64,000 nucleotides of DNA from Actinobacteria bacterium HGW-Actinobacteria-2 (GCA_002841335.1 PHEY01000002.1:62001-126000); one strand, 5' to 3'; positions 27,273 to 37,195 are shown, counted from the first letter of the stretch. Made by a program: numbers and translations. The notes: generated by a model from the letters alone, not told the origin.

Positions 27273-28070
27273 TTACGCATCGACCTTTCTCCGGCGTGCG
27301 CCGACTGCCTGCGCGATGCCGACGACGGCGACCGCGCCCACGAACATCACTGTGCCGATCACGTTGATCTGCACCGGCGTCCCGCGCTGTGCCGCGCCCC
27401 ACACGAACATGGGGAACGTCACGGTAGTGGCACCGGCGTTGAAGTTCGTCACGATGTAGTCGTCGAAGCTCAACGCGAAGGCCAGCAGCGCACCCGCACC
27501 GATGCCGGGCGCGACCAACGGGAAGGTGACCTTCCAGAAGGCTTGCGCCGGGGTGGCGTACAGGTCGGCCGCGGCTTGTTCCAGTGCCGGGTCGAGGGAG
27601 GCCACGCGAGCCTTCACGGTGGTGATCACGAACGACACGGTGAACAGGATGTGCGCGATCAGGATCGTGGTCTGGCCCGACTCCAGGCCCATCGAGATGA
27701 ACAGAGTCAGCAGCGAGGCACCCATGACCACCTCGGGGGTAGCCATCGGGAAGAACACCAGCAGGTTGGTGAACCCGCGACCGATGAATCGGTAGCGTCC
27801 CAAAGCGAACGCCGCCATGGTGCCCATGATCGTCGCGATTGTGGCGGAGGCGACGCCGATCCACAGGCTCAGCCCGAGGGCGTCACACATGCCGGGCGCG
27901 CCACAGGGGTCCAGCCAGGCGTCCAGCGAGAACTGGTTCCACTCGTAGTTGTAGTGACCCAGCGGCTTGTTGAAGGAGAAGATGACCACCACGATGTTGG
28001 GGATCAGGATGTAGGCCATCACCACCAAGCCGATGATGACGATCAGGTTCTTACGTAGCCAGCGCATCAC
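27273..28070 (-). CDS. ABC transporter permease, PotC-like (polyamine)
   Basis: VVVIFSFNKPLGHYNYEWNQFSLDAW; EQAAADLYATPAQAFWKVTFPLVAPGIGAGALLAFALSFDDYIVTNF (EAA loop). Confidence 0.9.
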   Translation of the reverse strand: MMRWLRKNLIVIIGLVVMAYILIPNIVVVIFSFNKPLGHYNYEWNQFSLDAWLDPCGAPGMCDALGLSLWIGVASATIATIMGTMAAFALGRYRFIGRGFTNLLVFFPMATPEVVMGASLLTLFISMGLESGQTTILIAHILFTVSFVITTVKARVASLDPALEQAAADLYATPAQAFWKVTFPLVAPGIGAGALLAFALSFDDYIVTNFNAGATTVTFPMFVWGAAQRGTPVQINVIGTVMFVGAVAVVGIAQAVGARRRKVDA

Positions 28071-28981
28071 ACCAACTCCTCAGTACCGGCGGCGCGGACG
28101 TACACGCCGACCATCACGATGATCGTGGCCATCAAGATGAATGACAGCGCGGCGGCGGTCGGATAGTCGAGGACCCGCAGGAACTGCGCGTCGATCACTT
28201 GTCCGATCATCGTCGTCTGGGTGTTCCCCAACAGCTTGGAGTTGATGTAGTCACCGGCCGCCGGAATGAAGGTCAGCAGCGTGCCGGAGACGACTCCGGG
28301 CAGCGACAGCGGCCAGATCACCTTCCAGAATGTGTGCCAGCCGTTGGCGTACAGATCACCGGCGGCATCCAGCAGCCGCATGTCCATGCGCTCCAGCGAG
28401 GTGTACAGCGGCAGCACCATGAAGGGCAGGAAGTTGTAGGCCAAGCCGGCGATCACTGCGAACGGCGAGTACAGCAAGGTGTCGTTACCGACCAGACCCA
28501 GCCAGCGCAGCACGTTGATCAAACCGGTGGCCCGGAAGAACCCGGTCACCAGGCCGTTGTCGGTCAGGATGGTGATCCACGCAAGGGTGCGGATTAGGAA
28601 GTTGGTGAAGAACGGCGCGATCACCAGCACCAGCAGCATGGTCTTGAACCGACCCGAGCGATGCGCGATGAACCAGGCCAGCGGGTAGCCCACGATCAGA
28701 GTGATCAGCGTCGCCGAGCCCGCGAAGATCAGCGAGCGCAGGAACTGCGGCCAGTAACGACCCAGCGCATCGGAGTAGGTCTGGAAGTGCCAGGTGAGGA
28801 CGAAGCCGTTGTCGATGTCACCGGTCTGGAGTGACTGGGACGCCAGCGAGAAGGTGGGGATGACGAAGAAGATCGTCAACCACAGCATCGCCGGGGCCAA
28901 CAGCAGCAGCGGCGTGAAGGTTCCCCGGCGCCGCGCCGCGCGCCGCCGAGCCGGGCGCGCTCCGGGAACCGCGAGCGCCAT
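28067..28981 (-). CDS. ABC transporter permease, PotB-like (polyamine)
   Basis: LLDAAGDLYANGWHTFWKVIWPLSLPGVVSGTLLTFIPAAGDYINSKLLG. Confidence 0.9.
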   Translation of the reverse strand: MALAVPGARPARRRAARRRGTFTPLLLLAPAMLWLTIFFVIPTFSLASQSLQTGDIDNGFVLTWHFQTYSDALGRYWPQFLRSLIFAGSATLITLIVGYPLAWFIAHRSGRFKTMLLVLVIAPFFTNFLIRTLAWITILTDNGLVTGFFRATGLINVLRWLGLVGNDTLLYSPFAVIAGLAYNFLPFMVLPLYTSLERMDMRLLDAAGDLYANGWHTFWKVIWPLSLPGVVSGTLLTFIPAAGDYINSKLLGNTQTTMIGQVIDAQFLRVLDYPTAAALSFILMATIIVMVGVYVRAAGTEELV

Positions 28982-30078
28982 CAGTCGCGCCCGATCATGA
29001 AGGCGTGGTGGGGATCCCAGGCGATGGTCACTTGCTCACCCAGCACGGCGCGGTCGGTGCCGTCGTTGGGCTGAGTGACGGTGAGTTCCTGGCCCCACGG
29101 CATCCGCACCAGGTAGGTGGTCGACACCCCGGTGAAGGATGCGTCACTCACCTCGCCGGTCAGCTTGTTGGTCCAGGTGGTGTCGGTGGCCGATACCAGC
29201 CGCAGCTTCTCCGGACGGATACCCAGACGCAGGCCGTCGGGAGCCTCATCGGGGATCGTGTCCGCCTGCGCCACCAAGGTGCTGCCGTGGCTGGTGACGG
29301 CGGCACGTTCGCCGGTCACCGAGGTCACCTCGATCGGCAGCAGGTTCGACTGCCCCAGGAAGTTGGCAACGAAGGCAGTGGCCGGGTTGTCGTACAACTC
29401 GGCCGGAGCCCCCAGCTGCTCGATGTTGCCCGACCGCATCACCGCGACGGTGTCGGCCATCGTCATGGCTTCTTCCTGGTCGTGGGTGACGTGGATGAAG
29501 GTGATGCCGACTTCCTGCTGGATCCGCTTCAACTCGATCTGCATCTCGCGACGCAGCTTCAGGTCCAACGCACCCAGCGGTTCGTCCAGCAGCAGCACCT
29601 CGGGTTCGTTCACGATGGCCCGAGCCAGCGCGACTCGCTGCTGCATGCCGCCGGACAGCTGCCGCGGCTTCTGCTTGGCACGATCGGCCAACTTGACCAG
29701 TTCCAGGGCCTCCATGGCCTTGGTCTTCCAGTCGGCGACCTTCAACTGACGAAGGCCGAAGCCGACGTTGTCGAGGATGTTCAGATGCGGGAACAGCGCG
29801 TAGCTCTGGAACACCGTGTTCACCCGGCGCTGATGAGCACGGGTGTTGGTGATGTCGTCGGTGCCCAGGAAGATTCGACCCGAGGACGGCTCCTCCAGCC
29901 CCGCGATCATCCGCAAGGTGGTCGTCTTGCCACACCCGGACGGGCCGAGGAGCGCGAAGAACGACCCCGGTGGCACGTCCAAATCGATGCCGTTGACCGC
30001 TATGAAGTCGTCGTAGCGGCGCTCCAGTTCGACCAGCCGGAGTTCACCTTGAGCTTTGCGCTGAATCGCTTCGGTCAT
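28981..30078 (-). CDS. ABC transporter ATP-binding protein, PotA-like
   Basis: Walker A LLGPSGCGKTTTLRM, signature LSGGMQQRVALARAI, Walker B EVLLLDEPLGALDLKLR, TOBE domain. Confidence 0.93.
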   Translation of the reverse strand: MTEAIQRKAQGELRLVELERRYDDFIAVNGIDLDVPPGSFFALLGPSGCGKTTTLRMIAGLEEPSSGRIFLGTDDITNTRAHQRRVNTVFQSYALFPHLNILDNVGFGLRQLKVADWKTKAMEALELVKLADRAKQKPRQLSGGMQQRVALARAIVNEPEVLLLDEPLGALDLKLRREMQIELKRIQQEVGITFIHVTHDQEEAMTMADTVAVMRSGNIEQLGAPAELYDNPATAFVANFLGQSNLLPIEVTSVTGERAAVTSHGSTLVAQADTIPDEAPDGLRLGIRPEKLRLVSATDTTWTNKLTGEVSDASFTGVSTTYLVRMPWGQELTVTQPNDGTDRAVLGEQVTIAWDPHHAFMIGRD

Positions 30079-30225
30079 ATCACCTATCCCGTCACACGTG
30101 CTGAGTCTGTTAGCTGAGGCTCGTTGGCATCAGCGGAGGTTGGGGCGAGACCGGCCACCGGCAACGGCCCCACCCAAGGATCGGCTGCTCAGCGGTGTCG
30201 CTGATAGCCGTGGCGATCTCCCCGC

Positions 30226-30261
30226 CCTGTCACGCCGGACGGCAAAGCCCGGCGTGACAGG
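30226..30261 (-). terminator. Stem-loop between potD-like and potA-like genes (attenuator candidate)
   Basis: 13-bp perfect stem CCTGTCACGCCGG / CCGGCGTGACAGG, 10-nt loop. Confidence 0.6.
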
Positions 30262-30286
30262 ACCGAAGTCGCAGATTCGATCATTG

Positions 30287-31507
30287 CTAGCCGGTGACCA
30301 ACGCCTGGAACTGACGGGTGAAGCTGGTCTCTTCTTCAGCACTCAGGCCACGGAAGACCTGCGCACGCGCCAGAGTGGCGTCACTGGGGAAGATCAGATC
30401 GTTGTTGGCCATCGTCGGATCGGTCTTGACCAGCGCTTCCTTGGTGCCCTTCACCGGGGCGATGTAGTTCACATAGGCCTCGACCTGGGCCATGACGGCG
30501 GGGTCGTAGTAGTAGTTCATCAGCTTCTCGGCGTTCTTCTTGTGCTGGGCCATCGCCGGAATGACGAAGTTGTCCGACCACAAGGTGAAGCCCTTCTCCG
30601 GCAGGACGAAGCCCAGGCTTGGGCTGTCCAGCCGCAGCTGCACCACGTCACCGGTCCAGGCCACGCACGCTGCGGTATCACCGGAGGCGAGCGGCTTGGT
30701 GTAGTCGTTGCCGGTGAAGCCCTTGATCTGTCCGGAGTTCTTGGCATCGGCGATCACCTGAATGGCGGCAGCGAACTGCTCGGCGGTCACGCTGGCCAGG
30801 CTCACACCCTGCTCCATCAACACCAGACCGACGCTGTCGCGCATCTCGGTCAGCAGCGTGACCTTGCCCTTCAGCGCCGGGTCGTGGAGCAGCTGGTCCA
30901 TGGTGCTGACGGTCTTGCCGCCGGTGGACTTCGGGTTGTAAGCGATGCCAGCGAAGCCACTCTGCCAGGGCAGGGAGTACATCCGACCCGGGTCGAACTC
31001 CACATTGATCAGAGTGTCGACGAGGTTGGCCGCGTTGGGGATGTTGGCCTTGTCGAGGGGCAGCAGGTAGCCCAGGCGCTTCAGCCGGGCGACCATCCAG
31101 TCGGTGCTGCACCAGACGTCGCGACCAGTGTCCTTGCCCGATTCCAGCAGCGGGCGCACCTTGGCGAAGAACTCGTCGTTGTCGTTGTAGTCCTCGTTGT
31201 ACTTGACCTTGATACCGGTCTGCTTGGTGAAGGCGTCCAAGGTGGGGTGCTTGCCGCCGTCCACATCCATGTAGGCAGGCCAGTTCGACCAGTTGATCAC
31301 CTTTTCGGTGTCGGAGAGGTCGGGTGCCACCAGCGGCGTCTTCGACGCAGAGGGCGCGGACGGGCTCTTGCCCGGAGTTCCGCAGGCCGTCAGAAGTCCC
31401 GCTGCACCAACGGCAGCCAGCCCTGTCAGCGCGGTGCGCCGCGACAATGCTGCGCGGGCGAAACTCAACTTCTGCGGGTCAATCATCGGATCGCGGTCTA
31501 CCGCCAT
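30287..31507 (-). CDS. Polyamine ABC transporter substrate-binding lipoprotein, PotD-like
   Basis: SRRTALTGLAAVGAAGLLTACG (twin-Arg plus lipobox), VINWSNWPAYMDVDGGKHPTLDAFTKQTGIKVKYNEDYNDNDEFFAKV. Confidence 0.92.
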   Translation of the reverse strand: MAVDRDPMIDPQKLSFARAALSRRTALTGLAAVGAAGLLTACGTPGKSPSAPSASKTPLVAPDLSDTEKVINWSNWPAYMDVDGGKHPTLDAFTKQTGIKVKYNEDYNDNDEFFAKVRPLLESGKDTGRDVWCSTDWMVARLKRLGYLLPLDKANIPNAANLVDTLINVEFDPGRMYSLPWQSGFAGIAYNPKSTGGKTVSTMDQLLHDPALKGKVTLLTEMRDSVGLVLMEQGVSLASVTAEQFAAAIQVIADAKNSGQIKGFTGNDYTKPLASGDTAACVAWTGDVVQLRLDSPSLGFVLPEKGFTLWSDNFVIPAMAQHKKNAEKLMNYYYDPAVMAQVEAYVNYIAPVKGTKEALVKTDPTMANNDLIFPSDATLARAQVFRGLSAEEETSFTRQFQALVTG

Positions 31508-31876
31508 GGTCCCCTCCTAATTAGTGTCGCTACGTTGTTATTGAGTTGTGGTGCTGGCCGTCAGCCAACGGGCCTTCGGGCAAGAGGCTGCTTCATCAAC
31601 GCATCGGCGCTGGCCGAGGCTCCCCCGCGTTTCGCGGCGGGCCGGCTCAGCATCGAACCGTTGGCCGGGTGCGTACAGCCCCCCACCCGAATCGTGGACA
31701 CCACAGACGGTGGACGCGTGAAGGGCACCACGACGATTTCCGGCACAGCCGCCATCACACACCTCCATCCAGAGAGTGATCCACAACAGGTGAGGACAGA
31801 GTATTCCGCATTTGTTGCAGATGGGTTACTGCGAGATTCGTAGAGATACTGCTTGCCCCTTGCGGTTTCTGCAGGC

Positions 31877-32389
31877 ATGATCGGGCTCATGACCCCACCG
31901 AAGACTGCGCCGCGCGGCGAGGCCGATCTCAGCCGCTCCGGCCTCACGATGGACGAGACCAGTAAGCGCATCATCGAACTCCTTCAAACCGACGGACGCA
32001 AGCCCTTTGTCAGTATTGCCGCAGAAGTCGGGCTGTCCGAAGGGGCCGTCCGCCAGCGCGTTCAACGCCTGCTGGACGCGGGAATGATGCAGATCGTGGC
32101 GGTCACCGACCCGATCATGGTCGGGTTCTCCCGACAGGCGATGATCGGGATCAAAGTCCAAGGCGACGCCTCCCCGGTGGCCGAGGCGCTGTGCCAGATC
32201 CCGCAGGTGGACTACGTGGTGACCACCGCCGGCAGCTTCGATCTGCTCGCCGAAGTCGTCTGCGAAGGCGATGACGAACTCCTCCGCGTGCTGATGACCG
32301 AGATCCGCGTCATCCCGGGGGTCAGCCACACCGAGACCTTTGTCTACTTGAAACTGAACAAACAGCACTACGACTGGGGAACTAGATGA
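31877..32389 (+). CDS. Lrp/AsnC-family transcriptional regulator
   Basis: MDETSKRIIELLQTDGRKPFVSIAAEVGLSEGAVRQRVQRLLDAGMMQIVAVTDP...; start 31877 or 31889. Confidence 0.93.
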   Translation: MIGLMTPPKTAPRGEADLSRSGLTMDETSKRIIELLQTDGRKPFVSIAAEVGLSEGAVRQRVQRLLDAGMMQIVAVTDPIMVGFSRQAMIGIKVQGDASPVAEALCQIPQVDYVVTTAGSFDLLAEVVCEGDDELLRVLMTEIRVIPGVSHTETFVYLKLNKQHYDWGTR

Positions 32390-33798
32390 GTGATCAACCG
32401 AAACTGACCCGAAACGGCACCTCCTACACCGAGGCCGCCCGCGACCACCTGTGGGGGCACTTCACCCGCCACTCGGTCTACGAGCCGGTTGAGGCAGGCG
32501 GACGTGGCGGGCAGATGCCGGTGATCGTGCGCGGCCAGGGCCACCACATCTGGGATATCGACGGCAACCGCTACTTCGACGGGCTCTCGGGCCTCTTCAC
32601 CGTCCAGGTGGGTCACGGGCGGGCCGAACTGGCCGAGGCCGCTGCGAAGCAGGCCGCCGAGCTGGCGTACTTCCCCTTGTGGAGCTACGCGCACCCGCAA
32701 GCCATCGAGCTGGCCGAACGGCTGGCCGGCTACGCGCCTGGCGACCTGAACCGGGTCTTCTTCACCACCGGTGGTGGTGAGGCCGTGGAGTCGGCCTGGA
32801 AGCTGGCCAAGCAGTACTTCAAGCTGACCGGCAAACCCACCAAGACCAAAGTCATCTCGCGGGCGGTCGCCTACCACGGCACCCCGCAGGGCGCGCTGTC
32901 CATCACCGGCATCCCCGCGGCCAAGGCCGTCTTCGAACCACTGGTTCCGGGCGGGCTGAAGGTACCCAACACCGGCTTCTACCGCGCCCCGGAACATCTG
33001 CAGGCCGACGAGTACGCCTTCGGTCAGTGGGCCGCGGAGCGGATCGCGGAGATGATCGAGTTCGAGGGTGCCGACACTGTTGCTGCGGTGTTCCTGGAGC
33101 CGGTGCAGAACTCCGGCGGCTGCTTCCCGCCGCCTCCTGGCTACTTCGAGCGGGTTCGCCAAATCTGCGACGAGTACGACGTGCTGCTGGTCTCCGATGA
33201 GACCATCTGTGCGTTCGGCCGGATCGGGTCGATGTTCGCCTGTGACGACTTCGACTACGTGCCCGACATCATCACCACCGCGAAGGGCCTGACCTCGGGC
33301 TATTCCCCGATCGGCGCGATGATCGCCTCCGATCGGCTGTTCGAGCCGTTCAAGTCCGGCACCAACAGCTTCGCTCACGGCTTCACCTTCGGCGGGCACC
33401 CGGTGTCGGCCGCGGTGGCCATGGCCAACCTCGACATCATGGAATCCGAAGGGCTCAACAAGCGGGTGGCCGACAACGCCCCGCTGTTCAAGGCCCAGCT
33501 CGATTCGCTGCTCGACATTCCGATCGTGGGCGATGTCCGCGGCGCCGGCTACTTCTACGGCATCGAACTGGTCAAGGACAAGGCCACCAAGGAGACCTTC
33601 AACGAGGACGAGTCCGAGCGCTTGCTGCGCGGGTTCTTGTCCAAGGCCCTCTACGAGGCCGGGCTGTACTGCCGCGCGGACGACCGGGGTGACCCCGTCG
33701 TCCAGCTGGCCCCGCCGCTGACCATCGGTGAGCCGGAGTTCGCCGAGATCACCGGCATGCTCCGCTCGGTACTGACCGAGGCCAGCAACCTGCTGTAA
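32386..33798 (+). CDS. Class III aminotransferase (putrescine/beta-alanine:pyruvate type)
   Basis: HIWDIDGNRYFDGLSGLFTVQVGHGRAELAEAAAKQAAELAYFPLWSYAHP...SRAVAYHGTPQGALSITGIP...LLVSDETICAFGRIG; ATGA overlap with lrp. Confidence 0.9.
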   Translation: MSDQPKLTRNGTSYTEAARDHLWGHFTRHSVYEPVEAGGRGGQMPVIVRGQGHHIWDIDGNRYFDGLSGLFTVQVGHGRAELAEAAAKQAAELAYFPLWSYAHPQAIELAERLAGYAPGDLNRVFFTTGGGEAVESAWKLAKQYFKLTGKPTKTKVISRAVAYHGTPQGALSITGIPAAKAVFEPLVPGGLKVPNTGFYRAPEHLQADEYAFGQWAAERIAEMIEFEGADTVAAVFLEPVQNSGGCFPPPPGYFERVRQICDEYDVLLVSDETICAFGRIGSMFACDDFDYVPDIITTAKGLTSGYSPIGAMIASDRLFEPFKSGTNSFAHGFTFGGHPVSAAVAMANLDIMESEGLNKRVADNAPLFKAQLDSLLDIPIVGDVRGAGYFYGIELVKDKATKETFNEDESERLLRGFLSKALYEAGLYCRADDRGDPVVQLAPPLTIGEPEFAEITGMLRSVLTEASNLL

Positions 33799-33807
33799 TC
33801 GTGGTGA

Positions 33808-33845
33808 AGAACGTCCCTGCACTGAGAACGGTGCAGGGACGTTCT
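33808..33845 (+). terminator. Terminator-like hairpin after aminotransferase
   Basis: 15-bp perfect stem AGAACGTCCCTGCAC / GTGCAGGGACGTTCT, 8-nt loop. Confidence 0.8.
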
Positions 33846-33850
33846 GCGTC

Positions 33851-34345
33851 CTAGTCCAGCGCGCGCCGGATGGCGTCCAGTCGGCGTTCCAACTGTTCGA
33901 CGCGAGCAGCCAACTCAGGATCGGCCTGGCCGTCGGCTGTTGCTGCCACCGGAGCCACCCGGGGGCCGCGCCCGAAGCGTAGATAGCCGATGCCGATGGT
34001 CACCACCAACGCCGCGGTCACCACGGCGAACCGCAGCGCCCCGGTCTCCGACGACAACGCCATCCCGACGGCGGTGAGCATGGTGAAGACCCCGCCGAGC
34101 AAGACACCGTTCGCGATGGCCTCGGCACGCACCGGCAACGACAACGAGATCGCCGACAGGGCGGTCGCGGTCACCAACAAGATGATGCCGACCGTCAAGC
34201 GCCAGGTCCTCGCGGCGGCATCGCCGCCTTCGCTGGTCCAGGACGGCTCGGGGTAGAAGGTGATCACACCGATCCAAACGAAGGCGACCAGCACCAGGCC
34301 CAGGAAGAAGGCGAAGATGATCTGCAGCGCCACATTGCGTTTCAT
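33851..34345 (-). CDS. Integral membrane protein with C-terminal coiled coil
   Basis: Four hydrophobic segments then VEQLERRLDAIRRALD. Confidence 0.7.
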   Translation of the reverse strand: MKRNVALQIIFAFFLGLVLVAFVWIGVITFYPEPSWTSEGGDAAARTWRLTVGIILLVTATALSAISLSLPVRAEAIANGVLLGGVFTMLTAVGMALSSETGALRFAVVTAALVVTIGIGYLRFGRGPRVAPVAATADGQADPELAARVEQLERRLDAIRRALD

Positions 34346-34407
34346 ATCCTGACGATAGCTGCCGATCCTGCCCGAAAACCGCTGCGAAGCACCTTCTCAG
34401 CGAGGCT

Positions 34408-35469
34408 TCAGTTGGCGGCAGCGGCCATCACCGGCGTCGGCACGAGCGCGATCCGCAGCCGTTCGCCGATCGTCACCGTGTCGGTGGCCGGGTGCTGGAC
34501 GCTCAGCTCGATGTCATCGGCGGTGCGCACCACTGTGCGCCGGAAGCTGCCCAGGAAGCTGGATTCGACCACGATCGCGTCCACTCCGGGTTCGCCGGCG
34601 CCGGCCAGCCGGACGTTCTCCGGACGCAGGTAGACCACCACCGCGCCGTCCGGCAGCGGCGTGCGCAGCGGCAGCTCCTGGCCGAACACGGTTACCCGAT
34701 CAGCGTGCGCAGCGCCCGGAACCCGGCTGGACAGGCCCACGAATTCCGCAACGGTCGCGGTGGCCGGGCGCAAGTAGAGGTCCTCGGGGGTGCCGATCTG
34801 CTCGATCAGGCCCGATCCCATCACCGCCACCCGGTCCGATACCGCCAGCGCCTCTTCCTGGTCGTGGGTGACGAAGACCGTGGTGATCCCCAGCCGCAGC
34901 TGAATTCGGCGAATCTCGTCGCGCAGCGACACTCGCACCTTGGCGTCCAATGCCGACAGCGGCTCGTCCAGCAACAGCACCCGCGGTTCGGTCACCAGCG
35001 CCCGCGCCAACGCGACCCGCTGCTGCTGGCCACCGGAAAGCTGGTGTGGGAAGCGGTCGGCGAAGGCGGCCAGGCCCACCAGTTCCAGCGACTCGGCGGC
35101 TCGGCGCAGCGCCAACGGCTTGGGCACCTTGCGGCGCCGGAGCCCGAAGGCGGTGTTGGCCAGCACCGACAGGTGCGGGAACAGCGAGTAGGACTGGAAC
35201 ACCATGCCGATGTCGCGCCGGTTCACCGGGACCCGGGAGACGTCTCGTCCGTCGAAGATCACCTCACCGGAGTCGGCCTGCTCCAAACCGGCCAACACCC
35301 GCAGTGCGGTGGTCTTGCCACAGCCGGACGGCCCCAGCAGCGACACGAACTCGCCGGCGGCGATGTCCAGGTCGACGCCGTGCAGGACGGTGTTGCCCGC
35401 GTAGCTCTTGCGAATCTGCCGCAACTCCACCGGCGTACCGGTGTCGCGGGTCACTTCTACCGCACTCAT
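34408..35469 (-). CDS. ABC transporter ATP-binding protein
   Basis: LLGPSGCGKTTALRVLAGLEQADSGEV, LSGGQQQRVALARALVTEPRVLLLDEPLSALDAKVR, TOBE domain. Confidence 0.93.
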   Translation of the reverse strand: MSAVEVTRDTGTPVELRQIRKSYAGNTVLHGVDLDIAAGEFVSLLGPSGCGKTTALRVLAGLEQADSGEVIFDGRDVSRVPVNRRDIGMVFQSYSLFPHLSVLANTAFGLRRRKVPKPLALRRAAESLELVGLAAFADRFPHQLSGGQQQRVALARALVTEPRVLLLDEPLSALDAKVRVSLRDEIRRIQLRLGITTVFVTHDQEEALAVSDRVAVMGSGLIEQIGTPEDLYLRPATATVAEFVGLSSRVPGAAHADRVTVFGQELPLRTPLPDGAVVVYLRPENVRLAGAGEPGVDAIVVESSFLGSFRRTVVRTADDIELSVQHPATDTVTIGERLRIALVPTPVMAAAAN

Positions 35470-36281
35470 CAGCGGTCCTTTCCAAGGTTGAGTCGACCAG
35501 CTCGTCCGATGGCCAGCAGCAGCAGGAACGCCAGCACCAGGGCGAGCAGGGAGAAGATGGCGGCCGCCGAGGAGTCCATCTTTCCGACCACCAGCAGGGC
35601 GGTCTGCAGGACCCGACGGTTGAGCAGTGAGGCGATGGTGAACTCGCCCAGCACGACCGCAGTGGAGATCAGGGACGCCGCCATCAAGCCTGTGCGCAGG
35701 TTCGGGGCGAGCACTTGGAGGATCACCGCCGGCCAACTGGCGCCCAGTGAGCGGGCAGCCTCAGTCAGCGTGCGCAGGTCGATGGCATCGATGGCGGCCT
35801 GGATCGCCCGAAAGGCGAACGGCAGCACGGTGATCCCGTAGGCGAAGCCCAGGGTCCACGCACCGGTGCCCACCGTCCGTCCGATGGCCAGGTAGATCGG
35901 TGCCAAGCCCACCACCAGCACGATCGCCGGGATGGAGATCGGCAGCAGCACCAGGAACTCGAAGAGCCGGCGCAAGCGGGGGAACCGCAGGTTGACCAGG
36001 ATCATCGTCGGCGCCAACAGCACCAGCACCAGGGCCACGGTGAACGCCGCCAGCACCAGCGAGTTGCCCAAGCCTTCCCACAGCGGCGACAGCGCGCGGG
36101 CATTGGCCGGTGAGAACAGACCCGTCCAGTGGACCAGGGTGTAGCCGCCGGTGTCCTCGTCACGGAGGGTGAACAGCAGCATGCTCACCAACGGCACCGC
36201 GAACGCCACGCCGACCAGCACCGCGATCAGCCAACGAGTGGCGCGGCCCGGCGCGAATCCGGCCGGCGTCATCGCTGCCAT
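35469..36281 (-). CDS. ABC transporter permease
   Basis: LTEAARSLGASWPAVILQVLAPNLRTGLMAASLISTAVVLGEFTIASLL. Confidence 0.9.
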   Translation of the reverse strand: MAAMTPAGFAPGRATRWLIAVLVGVAFAVPLVSMLLFTLRDEDTGGYTLVHWTGLFSPANARALSPLWEGLGNSLVLAAFTVALVLVLLAPTMILVNLRFPRLRRLFEFLVLLPISIPAIVLVVGLAPIYLAIGRTVGTGAWTLGFAYGITVLPFAFRAIQAAIDAIDLRTLTEAARSLGASWPAVILQVLAPNLRTGLMAASLISTAVVLGEFTIASLLNRRVLQTALLVVGKMDSSAAAIFSLLALVLAFLLLLAIGRAGRLNLGKDR

Positions 36282-37195
36282 TGCGCGGCCTTTCGCTGAA
36301 CCGCAGAGTAGGCCCACATCACCAGGCCGACCACCACGACCATGCCGAGGGCCAGCACGCCTGCCAGGTTCTGTCGTCCCAGCAGAGTCTCGCTGGTCAG
36401 CGCATTGCGAATCTGCAGCGTGACGATCTGGGATCCCTGGCTGGCCAGCGCGGCCGCGGTCGCATAGGAGGAGAAGGCGTTGGCGAACAGCAACAGCAGA
36501 CTCGCCAGGAAGGACGGTGCCAGCACCGGCAGCCCGATGTGGGTCCAGAAAGACATCCGGGTACCACCGAGGGTGAGATTGGCCTCAGCCCAGGCCGGCT
36601 TGAGCGCGGTGACGGCCGGGTTGAAGGTGATCACCATCAGTGGCACCTGGAAGTAGAGGTAGGGCCCGATCAGGCCGGGCAGGTCGTAGATCCAGGCACC
36701 GTCGGCGAAGATGTTGATCCCGAATGAGGTGGCCAACCACCCGGTGACGACGCCGTGGACACCGATGGTGGCGATGAACGCGAACGCCAGCATCACGCCG
36801 CCGAACTGGGCCAACACTCCGGCGGCCGCGTCGACCACCGTACGCACGATGCCGGTCTGCGGCAGGCCCAACATGGCGTAGCAGACCACCGCCCCCACCA
36901 CCGCTCCGACCACGGCGGTCAGCAGCGACAGCCACACCGAGTTCCAGAAGGTCTTCACGATCACCGGATCGCCCAGCGCAGCGAGGTTGCCCAGCTGGAG
37001 GCGTCCGTCGACGATGATCCCCGAAGCCACCGCCAACACCGTCGGCAGCGCGAGGAAGAACACCAGATAGAGACCGAACGGCAGCAGGCCCAGCCACGCC
37101 CACGAACGGGCCGGACGAGGCGTACGCCGGGGCGGAGCTGCATGCTCCACCCCGGCGCTGCGAGTCAGGCCTGGGGCCTGAGCCAGTGCACTCAC
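36269..37195 (-). CDS. ABC transporter permease
   Basis: Multiple TM segments; WAEANLTLGGTRMSFWTHIGLPVLAPSFLASLLLLFANAFSSYATAAAL; GTG start overlaps upstream stop. Confidence 0.88.
   Translation of the reverse strand: MSALAQAPGLTRSAGVEHAAPPRRTPRPARSWAWLGLLPFGLYLVFFLALPTVLAVASGIIVDGRLQLGNLAALGDPVIVKTFWNSVWLSLLTAVVGAVVGAVVCYAMLGLPQTGIVRTVVDAAAGVLAQFGGVMLAFAFIATIGVHGVVTGWLATSFGINIFADGAWIYDLPGLIGPYLYFQVPLMVITFNPAVTALKPAWAEANLTLGGTRMSFWTHIGLPVLAPSFLASLLLLFANAFSSYATAAALASQGSQIVTLQIRNALTSETLLGRQNLAGVLALGMVVVVGLVMWAYSAVQRKAAQWQR

Noticed and set aside
25206-28058. 950-aa + strand ORF
   Set aside because: Antisense to gabT, saccharopine-DH-like and permease genes; His/Arg/Gly-rich low-complexity translation typical of shadow frames.
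32368-33822. 484-aa minus-strand ORF
   Set aside because: Antisense to the class III aminotransferase; no recognisable domain.
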